From assembly GCA_016906335.1 (NCBI GenBank), contig JADEYG010000003.1, forward strand, positions 496,001-560,000: a stretch of DNA of 64,000 bases, in the 5' to 3' direction. The DNA comes from Novakomyces olei (Eukaryota; Ascomycota; Novakomycetes; Novakomycetales; Novakomycetaceae). Shown here in pieces: positions 9,935 through 25,733 of this stretch. The notes below the pieces were generated by a model. It was given only the letters and a program-made list of their open reading frames with translations. It made no database searches and was not told where the DNA came from. Position 1 is the stretch's first letter, and each line of letters opens with the position of its first letter. A program made the translations under genes and the position numbers.

Positions 9935-11315
9935 TGTGGATGCACTTGCGGCCGGGCAGGGATCAATAACGAGCAAATTTTTTGTATGGCCTTTTTAACA
10001 GGTTTGCGCTTTTATTAAAAAAAATTATTGTATAGACAAGTAGTCACTTTGTCGGATTTACTTGTATTTGGGCTTTATCTGGTTGGTTTGTATTAATTAT
10101 ATTTCAAGTATGGCGGCGCATCACTGCCGCCACTTATTATTACGCTATTACTTGCTGTAACGCACTTTATATTTCTTTTTTTGTTAATTCTTGTTTTATA
10201 AACAAATTTTATACTGCGACTCGTGTTTCTTGCTAAATTAGCTGACGAGTGTTATATTACTTTAGTGTTCGGCACTTTTATTTGCCCTCCAACAGATTGT
10301 CAGACTTTTAGTTGGCCCAAGGCCGAAGGGACTTTAGACTATCTTTGTAGGGAAAGCAATTCAAGCGGCAGTTTATGATCATGCATCTTGCATTGCACCC
10401 GGCCATTTAGCTTCTCGAGCTTAAATCACAAAAGACTATTTTATATTCTGCCCCGTTCAAATACTAGCCATCCATAGCGAAACCACATGAAAGCGAACAC
10501 GTAACTTTACTGTATAGCGAACTCGCAGCTAATTTATAGGGGAAAAAGCTAAAATAGCTGGTGGCAAACCGTAAATAGTATACGTAAAACACACGTTGTA
10601 AAATTACAGACACTTTTGCCCGATAAGACAGGGTTTTGCCCTCGCTTAATAGCGAACGCACGTCTAGGCGCTCACATTACGCCTTCCCCACCATCGATCA
10701 GGGCCGTTTGTGATGATGATAATTGCCCATTTGCGGCATGAAACCCTAAATATTTCAAGCTACAAGGCTATTATGGCAACTAGTAGATTTCCATGTATTT
10801 AGAGGCTCAGTAGAATGCCTTTTTAAAAGGCAATACACTAGCGCTGTAACGGGGCAGGCAGCACAGCACCGTGCCTGGTACTTTATTCCGTCTCTGGGAA
10901 AGCACCAGGTTGCACCAGGATCCCGGAATTTTAGACTTGTGCTGGCCTTTATCATACCTCCACAACCAAAGTCCTCTACGTTTCACAGTCGTCTACTTTC
11001 CAAAGTCCCCTACTTTCAAAGTCCTCTACTTTCCAAAGTAATAGACTTTTTATTTACATACCCTCAGCCGATCGAACGAGGTCTAGTAACGCTGCACACA
11101 TACAGTAATAAATAAAATACAATAAGGTGATTTATTCTCCCAACACGTATAAGAATCGCTATACTCTACGCTTGTACGAATTGCTCACTTTGCAGCCTCG
11201 GACAGCAGATAGATCCTGTACGTCTTGAGCCTCCGCGGCAGAAGGCAAGAGGACCCAAAGCACACAGTCAAAGGGAGAAATTACGAATTAAATAAAAGAT
11301 CACAGATAGGCGGCT
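9935..11315. other. PAB1/stress-protein divergent intergenic region
   Basis: A 1.4 kb region with no gene I can support. It holds the two divergent promoters. An AAACCCTAAAT box lies near 10740. Repeated CTACTTTCCAAAGTC units lie at about 10969-11045. Confidence 0.6.
10969..11045. repeat. imperfect tandem CTACTTTCCAAAGTC repeat
   Basis: About four imperfect copies of an 18-20 base unit, AAAGTCCTCTACTTTCC, lie head to tail. CTTTCCAAAG within the unit is itself partly palindromic. The array ends about 270 bases before the stress-protein start, a plausible place for upstream regulatory sites. That role is inferred. Confidence 0.6.
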
Positions 11316-13234
11316 ATGGTCTTTGACGCAGCTGCTCCAATCAGACGCAAATCTGCGGGGGCCGGCTCCTTGGAGGCATCGCTCGACGAGGAGCGAAGGG
11401 ACGTTTTACGTCTCCTTCAGCGCGACCAAGAGCCCACTCCCGCTCAGCCGGAGATAAGGCTTATCGGGGAAGAGAAGCATAAGCCCGGAGTAGCGGACGA
11501 GTACCGGCATTACCGGTTTGATCTGGGAAACTCTGCAAGTGCCGGCAAGACGAGTACACGCTTCTCTTCTCACAGTCCCGTGACAGAGAGGAGACGGCGT
11601 TCCTCAAATACGTCGGCTATTTCTGCCGCTTCCTCAAGCGATGGCCCGGATTTACACAAAGCGCATAGACGCTTATCTAACACAGCGATGGCTCAATTAG
11701 GCGGCTCCTTCTCCGGACTGGCTCTCGGCGAAAGGGAACGCAGAGCTTCATCAGGCTCGGAAATTGCACAGCTGGAAAAGGACTACAATTCCGAGGCTGC
11801 AGTTGACTCGTCCTCTTCGTCTTCCGATGAAGATGACGACGAGGAGGAGGACGAGGAGGACGGGACTGCTTATAGTGGAGGATCACATGAAAGGCACTAT
11901 TCGCAAGAAGCAGCGGCAGAGGCAGAGCGGCTGCAGACGCTGAAGAAGCTCCGCAGGGATAAAGGATCAGGATCAGGATCAAAAACATCATCTTCAGTGC
12001 CATCAAGATCTCATTCTACCCGAGCATCTATCAACAGCAACGAGACTAAAGTCGGAGTTGGCGGCCGAGTGATTCCAAACAGTGCTTTCACACAGGACTC
12101 GCCCTACAATTCCGAGGAGGAGGAAGCGCATAAACGGCAGGCAAACCTGGCTAAACTTACAATCACCATATCGGAACCAAGAGTTTTTGAGAATCGGACG
12201 TTTGTCACATTGAAACGTGAGGATGGATCAAAAAAGAATACTGCGACAACCGCAGAAAACGATGAGGAGTTAGGGAAAAGCAAACGTATTAGATCATACC
12301 TGATTGCTCTCGATTTGTCTCCAGAGTCCGTTTACGCTTTAGAATGGACTATAGGCACAGTAATGCGAGACGGCGATGTCCTAAACGTTGTAGATGCGCT
12401 TGAATTAACTGATGCAGACCGGCGATCGCCAGACGAACTATCGCAAGAGCGCAGTGAATGGATGAGGCAGATTGTTGATAAATTGAGTTTGCTACTCCGC
12501 CGGACACGGCTCATTTGTGTGTGCGAAATCGAGGTTATTCAGCACAAAATGATAAAACATTTAATAACCGAAATGGTAAGCAGAGATTTGGAATTGTGTT
12601 GGGTTTGAATTTCGTTAGTCTTGAATTGTTATATATTTGAGTGCATGCCTGTTGGTCTTGATACGCTCTCGCAAGGGAAATTGCCCTGCCTCGCAATTGC
12701 TTTGTCTATAAATTGTTTACTGATTTGTGGTGCTCGATTTTTTTAATACCATTATTGCTTTTTTATTTTCGTTCCCGGTTTTAATTTTCAACATCTCATT
12801 GTATGATGGAATCATATTTTTTGATTTAATTGTTTCGATTCCTGTCTTTTTATTACTCGCTGCCATCTAACATTCTCGTGCGTTTTTCATATCTGAATAT
12901 ACCTCTAACTGTATAGATTGACTACACGGAACCGGACATGGTTATCCTTGGTAGTCGGGGCCGAGGATCATTAAGCAGTACTCTACTAGGCTCACTGAGC
13001 AATTATATTGTGAGCAAGGTAAGAGAGAGTACATTCTTCATGGTATAAATACTAATAAATTCGTAGTCTTCTGTTCCAGTTATGGTCGCTCGTAAAAGGC
13101 TACGGAAAAGCAAACATCGCCATAAAGCTGAAGTTATGCGCAGCCGTATGGTTAACAATCTGGCCAACGCTATCGTCGACGAGAAAGGTCCTATTATCAA
13201 GCGTCGTCAAATGTGGTCGCCTTTCCACAAATAA
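11316..13234 (+). CDS. universal stress protein (UspA) domain protein
   Basis: Exons 11316-12575, 12917-13018 and 13067-13234 give 509 residues. The first 330 residues are low-complexity: Ser-rich, with an acidic run of Asp/Glu at about 170-190 and many RRRSS-type sites. A UspA fold follows. SYLIALDLSPESVYALEWT begins it, and VILGSRGRGSLSSTLLGSLSNYIV is the nucleotide-binding glycine loop, followed by SSVPVMVAR. The C-terminus is strongly basic (KRLRKSKHRHK). This layout matches the fungal UspA proteins with long disordered N-tails. The substrate is unknown. Intron 1 is long (341 bases) and intron 2 is 48 bases with a TACTAAT branch site. Confidence 0.88.
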
Positions 13235-13885
13235 TTTCTAGTTCTTGGATTTTTGGGACAATTTAGTTAAGATGTGGACTTTTAGCCATTACTTGCGTCT
13301 TTTCTTCCTTTGTCCCTTTTATGCATTGTTCATTTATTTTCCCTTGTTTTATTTTCTTGATTTAGTTCAATTTTAATTTTTATTATATCTTATTCTTAGT
13401 TTTAGTTTTAGTTTTATTTTTACTTCTTCCGACTTCAATTTTTATGCATTTCAGATCGGTTTATGGCGTATGGACTTGATAATGGTTAATTTCTGAGCAA
13501 AATAGTCACTTATCAAGCTTTGTGATCTATGAAACATTATTTCTGCGGCCGTATAGTAGGTCAAATATCATTGGAGAAAGCTATATTCATCCGCATTGGC
13601 TTTCCAATAACTTTAGCTGTCTAATCAGACTCCATCTTTGCAGCTTCTCAATGTCCAGTCCAAACAAACGTAACTCTTCCACTTCATTGGAATCAATTAA
13701 AAATAAAATAAATATATTCAACAAGCTCTATTGATACTCCGGCTTTCAGGTGCATTAACTTTTTGTGGTCGCTTGAGAGCCTGTTCGGACACGTTCAAGC
13801 TTCATATACAATAATGTTGTCATAACTTTTATTCAAAATCGGTTTTCTAATTTTAATCACTTTTATTCGTTTCTCCATTCTCCAA
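13235..13885. other. intergenic, convergent 3' ends
   Basis: AT-rich sequence lies between the stop of the stress-protein gene and the stop of RSM7. The short open frame at 13522-13734 has no recognisable motif. Confidence 0.6.
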
Positions 13886-14830
13886 CTATTTCCGCGGGAT
13901 ATTTGCACGATTAACCAGTCCCTGTTGGTGGAGCGCAGTTCGTTTCGTATACGCCGAGCTCGTCCCATCAAGAACCGCTAAAATTTCCAGTCCCAAGCGC
14001 TGACCAAAGTCCCGAGACGGCCTTGAGCGGGCTCCATCAATGATCCACATAAGAGCTCGACGACGTCTTTGATGCGGTTTTAACGGCTGTGGATAGGGGA
14101 AGCTTTTGCTCGATCTTTTATACGAAGCAAGTCGGAAAAGTGGCTCGACTGCTGCTACTGCTTGCTCAAGTAACGGGATTGGATGCTGCTGAGTTCGCAG
14201 CCTCACTAACTCAAGCGCCTGCTGAATGTGTCCTTGTGCTCTTGTTTTTTTCCCGTCCTTCATAATTATGCCAACAAGATGTTTGATCACAGGGTGTTCT
14301 TGAATTGCCTCAAATTCAGATTTTACGGGAAGCGTCGGTGTAGAAGTTAGACCGGTCTGAAAGGCTTCCACGTGCTGTCCCGGCTCAGATTCGGATCGGA
14401 GAGTATTAAACTCGACATTTGCCGACTTTGTCCAAGTGGAAAACGGCCGATGACCAGATTTTTTATTATTAGGATGATGAGAGTTGCCGTGATTTTCTTC
14501 TTTTATAACTTTGGGAGCAAACTTTTCTGCTTCCGGATCGCCTTCAATAACTTCTGCTGCGCTGAGCCCTTCTAATTCTTGAGGAGTGACTTTTCGGTCT
14601 CCTGTAATCTTATCGATAGCCAATGCTTCCTCGTTCAAATTAGGCATTGTCGTGCCATCACGAACGGCTTTTTCTGCATCAATCTCTTCATGCACTGGTT
14701 TTACGGTTTTTGCTCTGTTGAAAACGGGGATATTGGCAGAAAATTGCCGCCTTGAGATATCCACTGAAGGTTTGCACGCTGACTGCAGCGGCCGCTGTAC
14801 CGCGATCCGAGCTATACTTCTCGACCACAT
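13886..14830 (-). CDS. RSM7: mitochondrial ribosomal protein uS7m
   Basis: A small-subunit mitoribosomal protein that contacts the 3' domain of the 15S rRNA. The ORF has an ATG at 14845 (MISLEM) and another five codons later at 14830 (MWSRSIARIAVQR). I prefer the second because it starts a typical Arg/Ser-rich mitochondrial presequence; it gives 314 residues. After about 180 residues of fungal-specific extension comes the S7 core: HPVIKHLVGIIMKDGKK, then ALELV and PLFRLASYKR. RRRALMWIIDGAR and the C-terminal AYTKRTALHQ helix complete the S7 signature. It is intronless and lies tail to tail with the stress-protein gene. Confidence 0.93.
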   Translation of the reverse strand: MWSRSIARIAVQRPLQSACKPSVDISRRQFSANIPVFNRAKTVKPVHEEIDAEKAVRDGTTMPNLNEEALAIDKITGDRKVTPQELEGLSAAEVIEGDPEAEKFAPKVIKEENHGNSHHPNNKKSGHRPFSTWTKSANVEFNTLRSESEPGQHVEAFQTGLTSTPTLPVKSEFEAIQEHPVIKHLVGIIMKDGKKTRAQGHIQQALELVRLRTQQHPIPLLEQAVAAVEPLFRLASYKRSSKSFPYPQPLKPHQRRRRALMWIIDGARSRPSRDFGQRLGLEILAVLDGTSSAYTKRTALHQQGLVNRANIPRK

Positions 14831-14845
14831 TTCTAATGAGATCAA

Positions 14846-15443
14846 GCGCGAGCAGTACGACCGATCGTCTTTATGAAATAATTAATTTGACTCTTGAGGG
14901 TACAGTATATATTTAATTCTTTTTTGGTCTTGATCATCGATCTGAATTATGATCCAGTAAAACGATTACTTGTGTAATACGTGGATATGAATTATTGTAT
15001 GGTATAGTTTATTGTATAATTTATTGTATGGCTTATTGTATATTTTATTTTTGGTAGTTCAGCCCTGCAGTTTAAACCTTCATTTTACACAGTATTTAGA
15101 GCTTCACAGTTTTTTAAACAGGGTTAAAATTATTGCTTGTGAGCCAATACTAGCCAGTATTGCTGCTGTGGACGAAGGTCTTGAGGTGTATAAAAGACAC
15201 AACATCAATCAAGATGCTGGGTAGATCTCTACTGAACAACTATATGATTAATTGGATTTTTATAAGTTCCAATTTACATTTATTTCCTAGCACAAACTAT
15301 ACATCAGTCTACACCCGAATATCCGCTTTGTTTCAGATATGTACGGCTCTCGACTGTGGAATGTTTTGACTACTGTAACCCAAAAATATCAATTTATTAA
15401 AGCACAAAATGCGTTTCAAAAAACATACATCACGTGTACTTGC
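14846..15443. other. intergenic
   Basis: AT-rich sequence without a recognisable gene lies between the RSM7 promoter and the 3' end of the rhodanese gene. TTTATTGTATNN units repeat near 15000-15045. Confidence 0.55.
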
Positions 15444-16402
15444 TCATTTTTGATGTGAGGCCCAATCGAGGTAAGAGCCTAGAAATATTAGTTACGGAGC
15501 AACACGTTAAAACTTGGATTAGAGCAAAATTCGATGGGTACCTTTATAATTTCCAACACTAGACCATTAGCAATTGTTCTGAATAATAAACTGTAACTTA
15601 CTTTTTAAATCCGTGAGCAACAGCCTTCTCCGAGGCATTGGTGCTCCTTACTCCAGAACGGCAATAAAAAACTATTGGCTGCTGTTAACATAGGTGATTA
15701 TCTTCAAATTTATACCTGCTCTTTGACTGGTTTCTCAAACCCGAATTCATTAGCGAAATCCATGTCGGGGGCATTGAATAGATCGTCAAACCGGCTTAAT
15801 GGTAGATTCTTTGCTCCAGGAATAAAGCCTTGCTTGTATTCATCCTTTTCTCTCACGTCTGCTGGTTAAGATAAAAGAAGAGAAACAATATGCAAAGTCA
15901 ATAAAATAGGTAGATTCGTCAAAAAGGATGTCAAATACTATCAAAATTCGGCCATGTTTAATTTAAAAAAAAAACCCCCCAACACAAAACAAAACAAAAA
16001 AAAATTGGAGTAGCACGCTTACCCACTAATTCAGTGTGGGGAGCGTTTGCTGCCACTTTTGATTCGGAACTCGCGTTGGCCTTAGAGAGCGCCGCAACCT
16101 GTAGAAAAGTTAGTATGAGAGAGCCGAAACTTTAGACAATAATTCACCTTATCGTAATCTACAATGTAATATGTAGAATCTCCAGCCTTCTGTGTCTTTT
16201 GATCCTTGACCGGAGCCAAAAATTGGAATCCTCGTGTGGCGGCAGGAACAGTGAACGTAGAGGCAAGCGGCTTTAGAAATTGCTGCTGGTTTCGCAAGCA
16301 ATGCTGCAGTCCCACACGGGATGAGGCATTAAGAACTGAAGCGGCCGAAATGACCTTTTTCGCACTTTGTCGAGCAAACATGACACCTCTCAATGCCGAC
16401 AT
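15444..16402 (-). CDS. mitochondrial rhodanese-domain sulfurtransferase (6 exons)
   Basis: This is a single-domain thiosulfate sulfurtransferase resembling yeast Rdl2. Exons on the minus strand are 16402-16148, 16098-16023, 15858-15716, 15681-15602, 15558-15542 and 15478-15444. They total 606 bases (201 residues) with every phase consistent. The first 75 residues are a basic, Ser/Ala-rich mitochondrial presequence. The rhodanese fold follows: YYIVDYDKV, LVDVREKDEY, GFIPGAKNLPL, then the active-site loop IVFYCRSGVRS with the catalytic Cys, and the end NYKGSYLDW. Exon 5 is only 17 bases long yet encodes the conserved VGNYK segment. The gene runs divergently from the glutathione transferase gene. 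Confidence 0.85.
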
Positions 16403-17121
16403 TTGCTGATTCTAAGGGTGTTGAAGATGGAGTCTATTATGATGCAATACTACAAGTCTTTTGTATGATACATATTACATAACCAAAGTAACATTTTATG
16501 TAACGCGCTAGCTTTATTTTTTTTTGTTTAATTAAAGTAATATGAAATTGTGCAGAAAATAGGAGAGTAATACGCGCTACACTTGCGAATGGAAATGCGA
16601 TGGAACTGTTATAGGACTGGAACGAATAGGATTTGCATTGTACTCATAGTCATAAATAGAAGTGTTCGTGTAAATTGAGGTATCCCGGTCGGGCCAAATA
16701 GCATAATTGAACCGTTTTACCAACAAATTTCGGCTTAATGAACTGAGAACGTTTTCAATGAATTTTCCCTATCGAGGAGCAAACAGCCGGAACACCTGCA
16801 AAGGCATCGTATAATTTCGAGATTGTGTGGGCGGAGACGCTTTAGTATCATAGTGTCACTGTCTTGTACCTTAAAATCTACGCAATAATAGTAATAGTGG
16901 CTATAACATACAAGCAATATGGGGCGGGCGAAATTACATAATGCACCGTATCATCCAAAATATACTGTACCAAGTAATATTATCATGTACCGAACTACAA
17001 TATATAATGACATCAAGAGTTTGGGGACTCGAGGACGCCCGACAGACCTCAACAAAAAAACCCTCAACAAACAGAACCCTCAACAACAGAACTCTCAACA
17101 AACCGAAACATCAACCTCACA
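16403..17121. other. divergent intergenic region (rhodanese/GST)
   Basis: No gene was recognised. CAACAAA/CCCTCAACAA units repeat in the presumed 5' leader of the GST gene at about 17047-17105. Confidence 0.55.
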
Positions 17122-17986
17122 ATGGCTGAATCGTCGTCAAAATTGATACTCTACCATTTGGACCAGAGGTAATATCAGCATCCTAGTCTAAAGCTAATAG
17201 TGTTTAGTCGGTCGCATCGTATTATATGGCTGCTCGAGGAATTGGGTGTGGACTATGAGCTAAAGGAGTACAAGCGCGAAAACATGCTGGCTCCAGAATC
17301 GCTCAAGTCTATTCACCCACTGGGCAAAGCACCGATTATTAAGCACGGCGATTTGGTTTTGGCTGAAAGTGGCGTCATTATTGAGTATATTATTGATCAG
17401 TTTGATCATTCTGGCGCTCTTACTGCAGAGGGTAAAGACAAGTATACTGCGAGTTACTGGAACCATTTCTCAGAAGGTATGAGACCCTATTATTGTCGAA
17501 TTGCATTTTGATTGATTTTTAGGCAGCTTAATGGCTCCGCTTGTAATGAAATTGGTGCTAAGTGTCGTTCCTCAAAGAGCGCCTTTTTATCTACGGCCGA
17601 TAGCTCAAGCAATTTCAACAAAGATCAATGAGGCCTATCCTGAGCGCAATCTTCGTACATTGCTGCCGTACGTGGACGAAAATTTGAAGGGCAAGACTTT
17701 CTTTTGCGGCGAGAAGCTAAGCGCTGCAGGTATGCTGTTACTCTTTTTTAATTTTTTAATTTTTATTTTGCGCTTACTACGTATACTTTTATCACTAATT
17801 CTATTCTTGCTAATGCTTGCTCCAGATTTTGCCATGTCTTTCCCTCTAGAGGCAGCCGCTCAGCGCGCTGGGGTGACGGAGCAAAAGCACCCAAACATTG
17901 TTGCCTGGCTACATAGAATCCATGAGAGACCAGCATACAAGCGCGCAATGGAGCTAGATCCAACTTATGCCTACGCACAACTTTAA
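17122..17986 (+). CDS. glutathione S-transferase (GTT1-like)
   Basis: Exons 17122-17168, 17208-17476, 17523-17729 and 17826-17986 give 227 residues. The short first exon encodes MAESSSKLILYHLDQS, the first thioredoxin-fold strand. Exon 2 gives SHRIIWLLEELGVDYEL, then HPLGKAPIIKHGDLVLAESGVI with the cis-proline (AP) and the glutathione-binding E-S pair. The rest is the all-helical C-domain ending HPNIVAWLHRIHERPAYKRA. The best match is the fungal Gtt1 group, which is often ER-associated; no clear membrane segment remains after splicing. It likely conjugates glutathione to electrophiles or reduces hydroperoxides. Confidence 0.9.
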
Positions 17987-23661
<5,675 letters not shown>

Positions 23662-24602
23662 CTAGAAGTATTAGATATATATCCATCAAATTGATCTGAT
23701 GAGAAAAACAATATATTTGAATTTTAATTATTATTGAGAAATGTAGAAAAAGGAGATACGAATAGAGAACAAATTTAAATGTCATGAAAAAAAATAGATA
23801 AATAAATAAATAAATAAAATATTAAATGATGTGGGAAAACAAAAGGAAGACCAACGATTGCTTTGGTCCCTATTTTTCTTTGGTTAATCCCTCACCGTGC
23901 ACAGTGAATATTCATTATTGGCATTCCCGTCCTCATCTGCCATTCATTAGTCAGCGCCTAATAATTTAATATTCATATGGCCCGCTTATCGATATAAAAC
24001 TTTGGTTACAAGACTACATCTATGATTGCCCATATGTAAATCTTTACCATTTCTTGAATGTACAAATTTCATCATTAACAACAAAAGAGACGCCCATAAG
24101 GCTTCCATATATGATCGGCCGCCAACAAATTAGTAATAAAATTAAAATAAAACCAGTTAGTTGTAGTCATAAAAGTGGCAAAAGTCATGACAGTATCCAA
24201 TAGCAAAAAGCCACTGTAGCGGAACCAAAGTGCAGAATTAAATCAAAATATATACAGTATTATCGTAGGTAAAAACAACAAGGATTTGATTCAATTCAGG
24301 CCAATATATACATTCGCATACAGGAGCTCTCATACTATAAAAAGTCGTATAGAGTCACGTAAAACCCAAATATGCGTATGTAAAACTGTCATATAATAAT
24401 TGTCATAATATGTCATCGATAATACTGCATAAACACAAACACAAATATTATGAATAATACAGATATTATGATTGATTCGAATAGTATGAATAATTCGAAT
24501 ATTATGAATAATTCAGTATGAATAATTCGAATATTATGAATAATTCAGTATGAATAATTCAAATATTATGAATAATATAATAGTGATGCAGAACGCGTCG
24601 CA
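23662..24602. other. intergenic, convergent ARO1/RPN4-like
   Basis: AT-rich; no gene was recognised. It contains a 32-base tandem repeat near its right end. Confidence 0.6.
24485..24573. repeat. 32-base tandem repeat, about 2.8 copies
   Basis: A unit of TATGAATAATTCGAATATTA plus TGAATAATTCAG repeats head to tail, with one T>A-type variant in the last copy. It lies just past the stop of the RPN4-like gene. Confidence 0.75.
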
Positions 24603-25733
24603 TTATGCTTGTCCGTGTTTTACGCGTCGGTGCCGAACTAACGCGTCGTACCGACTAAACGTCTTCCCCGCGTCGCATAGCGAACACAAAAACGTCTGTC
24701 GACGCGTCGCGTGAACGGTTTCATGGTGCCTTACTAAATCATACGGCCGTGAGAAGACAGTATTGCACACACGTCCATCATCAGGCGCAATCCACTGGCA
24801 TTTCAGCCTTGAGCCGCCTGCCGGAGCTGCGACGGAGGACAGAGAGCCGTTACCCCCGAAACTGTGTCTCAATGAACTCCGCTGCAGTTCAAGCAGCTGT
24901 TGTCCGATACTCGCTCGGCGCGGAGGCCGATGGATTTTAGTATGGACTTTTAATTCGTCTGCGGTAGCAAATTCAGCAGAGCAGCCTACGCAGGTGTGCA
25001 ATGGCAATCCTCCATATGATTTCCGTCGGCCGCTTGTATTGCGGTTTGCCGAACTTTGCGACGTCGGAAACGTTTGAGCCGGTGTGGAGGGAAAGATCAG
25101 AGAGGTTTCGGGTTTTCCGGATTTGCCCTCGGGATTGCCGGCCTTATCCTCGGGTTTAGCAGCACTGCTTAAATCCGGTTGCTGGTGAATTGAGCCTTGC
25201 CGATGGCGACAAGAGTGCAAGAGCTGAAACGAGTTTGCGCTTTCAGCAATTAAGCCCGCGTCTCCCGCGCTCCTCGGGGGCGATGGGATCCGAGACTGAG
25301 TGGGAGACAATGCTAAAGACTCGCCTCGAGACGAGCAAGCCCGAGATCGGGGTTCAGACTGCTCTCGGGACTCTTTAAAGCACGGTGTTATATCGGCCCC
25401 AAAACTTTGCGTCGATTCCGTAGAACTTGATGGAGAAGTAGAGGAGAAAGACGCTTTACGGCCTTGGTCCAGTGTATCTGCAGACGATATAATCGCCGGC
25501 TCGTTCAACGGCGGGATTGGTAATCCCTGGAACATGATTGGCGGACCGTAAATGGGCAGCAATTTATTGGTAGCTGTGGCAATAGGATCGTACATGCTAT
25601 TCATCGGCTGCAGATCTAATGGAATCCCAAAATCAGACATAAATTCGGGAGACGTTCCCGGCGTAAAAGTGCTAAAGCACAGAGATCCATCGTCAAAGAG
25701 ACGAGGTGATTGAGTGTTGAAAAAGTCGCCCAT
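24603..25733 (-). CDS. C2H2 zinc-finger transcription factor (Rpn4-like)
   Basis: I chose the ATG at 25733 (MGDFFNTQSP), giving 376 residues; the frame opens further upstream with a Cys-rich, non-typical stretch. The N-terminus is acidic and aromatic (FDDGSLCFSTFTP), like an activation region. A Ser/Pro-rich middle follows. An upstream finger, HTCVGCSAEF...LKVHTKIH, precedes a C-terminal pair: CQWIAPDDGRVCNTVFSRPYD...RHHETVH and CSLCDAGKTFSRYDALVRHRRVKH. The paired FSRPYDLVRH and FSRxDALxRH fingers are the signature I associate with Rpn4, the proteasome-gene activator. No introns are needed. Target genes cannot be told from sequence. Confidence 0.75.
   Translation of the reverse strand: MGDFFNTQSPRLFDDGSLCFSTFTPGTSPEFMSDFGIPLDLQPMNSMYDPIATATNKLLPIYGPPIMFQGLPIPPLNEPAIISSADTLDQGRKASFSSTSPSSSTESTQSFGADITPCFKESREQSEPRSRACSSRGESLALSPTQSRIPSPPRSAGDAGLIAESANSFQLLHSCRHRQGSIHQQPDLSSAAKPEDKAGNPEGKSGKPETSLIFPSTPAQTFPTSQSSANRNTSGRRKSYGGLPLHTCVGCSAEFATADELKVHTKIHRPPRRASIGQQLLELQRSSLRHSFGGNGSLSSVAAPAGGSRLKCQWIAPDDGRVCNTVFSRPYDLVRHHETVHATRRQTFLCSLCDAGKTFSRYDALVRHRRVKHGQA

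Noticed and set aside
9935-9976. Upstream in-frame ATG of PAB1
   Set aside because: It adds MLVIDPC-type residues not seen in the family; the next ATG begins the usual Ala-rich tail.
10560-10568. GGTGGCAAA, a perfect match to the yeast proteasome control element
   Set aside because: One nine-base match in 64 kb on two strands is expected about half the time by chance, and the neighbours are PAB1 and a stress-protein gene, not proteasome genes.
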